A stretch of 34,916 nt of DNA from an uncultured Massilia sp. (GTDB lineage: Bacteria; Pseudomonadota; Gammaproteobacteria; Burkholderiales; Burkholderiaceae_D). The notes beneath the pieces were generated by a model. The model was not told where the DNA came from. It did no database searches and worked only from the letters and a program-made list of their open reading frames with translations. Position 1 is the first letter of the stretch. Every line of letters begins with the position of its first letter. The stretch is taken from assembly GCF_913773735.1 (NCBI RefSeq), contig NZ_CAJYEB010000047.1, positions 1 through 34,916 of the forward strand, read 5' to 3'. Both the position numbers and the translations under genes were made by a program. Shown here in pieces: positions 34,401 to 34,916 of this stretch.

Positions 34401-34916
34401 GCAGGCTGCCACTCCTGGGCGTATCCTCGTCGGTCGTGATCGCCGTGCCGGAGGCCGTCGGCGCATCGTTGACCGGATTGACCGTGACCGCCACCGTGTA
34501 GGTGTTGGAACCGCCATGGCCGTCGCTGACGGTGTAGCTGAAGCTGTCGGCGCCGTGGTAGTTCGCCGCCGGCGTGTAGGTATAGGTGCCGTCGGCGTTC
34601 ACCACCACGCTGCCGTGCGCCGGATCGGTCGCCTTGCCGTAGGTGACCGTGTCGCCATCGATATCGGTCGCACCCGGCAGGCTGCCGCTCTTGGCCGTGT
34701 CCTCGCTGGTCGTGATCGCCGTGCCGGAAGCCGTCGGCGCATGGTTGACCGGGTTGACCGTGACCGCCACCGTGTAGGTATTGGAACCACCGTTGCCATC
34801 GCTGACGGTATAGGTGAAGCTGTCGGCGCCGTCGTAGCCGGTCGCCGGGGTATAGGTGTAGGTGCCGTCGCCATTCACCACCACGCTGCCGTGTGCCGGA
34901 TCGGTGGCCTTGCTGT
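31471..34916 (-). CDS. giant tandem-repeat surface protein (VCBS/cadherin-like), C-terminal 1147 residues; 5' end beyond the right edge
   Basis: The frame is open to the right edge, so the N-terminus is missing. Residues reading NDAPVA, then [44 protein letters not shown] and [20 protein letters not shown] (variants) form repeats of exactly 92 residues, with at least six full copies. They are followed by a He_PIG-type Ig segment ([21 protein letters not shown]), an Ig-like domain (about 32200-32800), a Pro/Ala linker, and a second [20 protein letters not shown] module near the end. The C-terminus is [18 protein letters not shown]; no RTX nonapeptides are seen in this part. It resembles biofilm adhesins of the tandem-95 type. 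The two downstream genes probably serve its export or processing. Confidence 0.88.
   Translation of the reverse strand, partial: [1147 protein letters not shown]
33088..34916 (-). repeat. 276-bp exact-period coding repeat
   Basis: The gttgac start of the NDAPV motif (variants included) recurs at 33088, 33364, 33640, 33916, 34192, 34468 and 34744. The period is 276 bp each time with no indel, and the array is truncated by the window edge. Confidence 0.9.

Noticed and set aside
31471..34884. Start codon at 34884 for the repeat protein
   Set aside because: It is an internal GTG within a repeat; the frame is open and in repeat register to the window edge.

Overview
The window looks like chromosomal DNA of a high-GC betaproteobacterium, most likely a Massilia/Duganella-type member of the Oxalobacteraceae. 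This is inferred from the gene families, a PHB-type esterase, abundant chemoreceptors and the dispersed GGGGTCAGAG-type and CCCCGGC-GAAG-GCCGGGG palindromes. No rRNA, tRNA, CRISPR array, transposase or phage gene was seen.

Layout, left to right. (1) 1-2305, minus: the N-terminal 768 residues of a giant protein made of octapeptide repeats, organised in an exact 408-bp higher-order repeat. It is preceded by a 731-bp AT-rich gap. (2) 3037-6299: an AraC/GyrI-like regulator, a DUF2058 protein, and a two-gene operon of a ribbon-helix-helix regulator and a PHB-depolymerase-family esterase, with a perfect 22-bp palindromic operator upstream. (3) 6400-12879, minus: a coupled operon of a TonB-dependent receptor, a GH20 beta-hexosaminidase without a visible signal peptide and an AmpG-like MFS permease. 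It looks like uptake and hydrolysis of GlcNAc-containing oligosaccharides. (4) 13206-13673: a host-attachment family protein. (5) 13888-23941: a chemosensory block of two methyl-accepting chemotaxis proteins, a periplasmic binding protein/sensor kinase pair, and an unusual soluble double-Cache protein ending in a CheW domain, preceded by a near-consensus sigma-54 promoter. (6) 24053-27863: a UvsE-type UV endonuclease, a bestrophin-like channel, a succinyl-CoA:acetate CoA-transferase and a 43-residue predicted membrane peptide. (7) 27900-34916, minus: a tandem-repeat (about 92-residue, VCBS/cadherin-like) giant surface protein open at the right edge, followed by a membrane-fusion protein and a PqqD-like/HELGH-M50/lipoyl fusion membrane protein.

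Two surface or secretion systems stand out as poorly described: the octapeptide-repeat giant at the left edge, and the repeat-protein/membrane-fusion/M50 operon at the right edge, which in this window has no ABC ATPase. The double-Cache-CheW protein and its sigma-54 promoter are the main regulatory novelty. All product names come from reading the translated sequence by eye; no database search was run.
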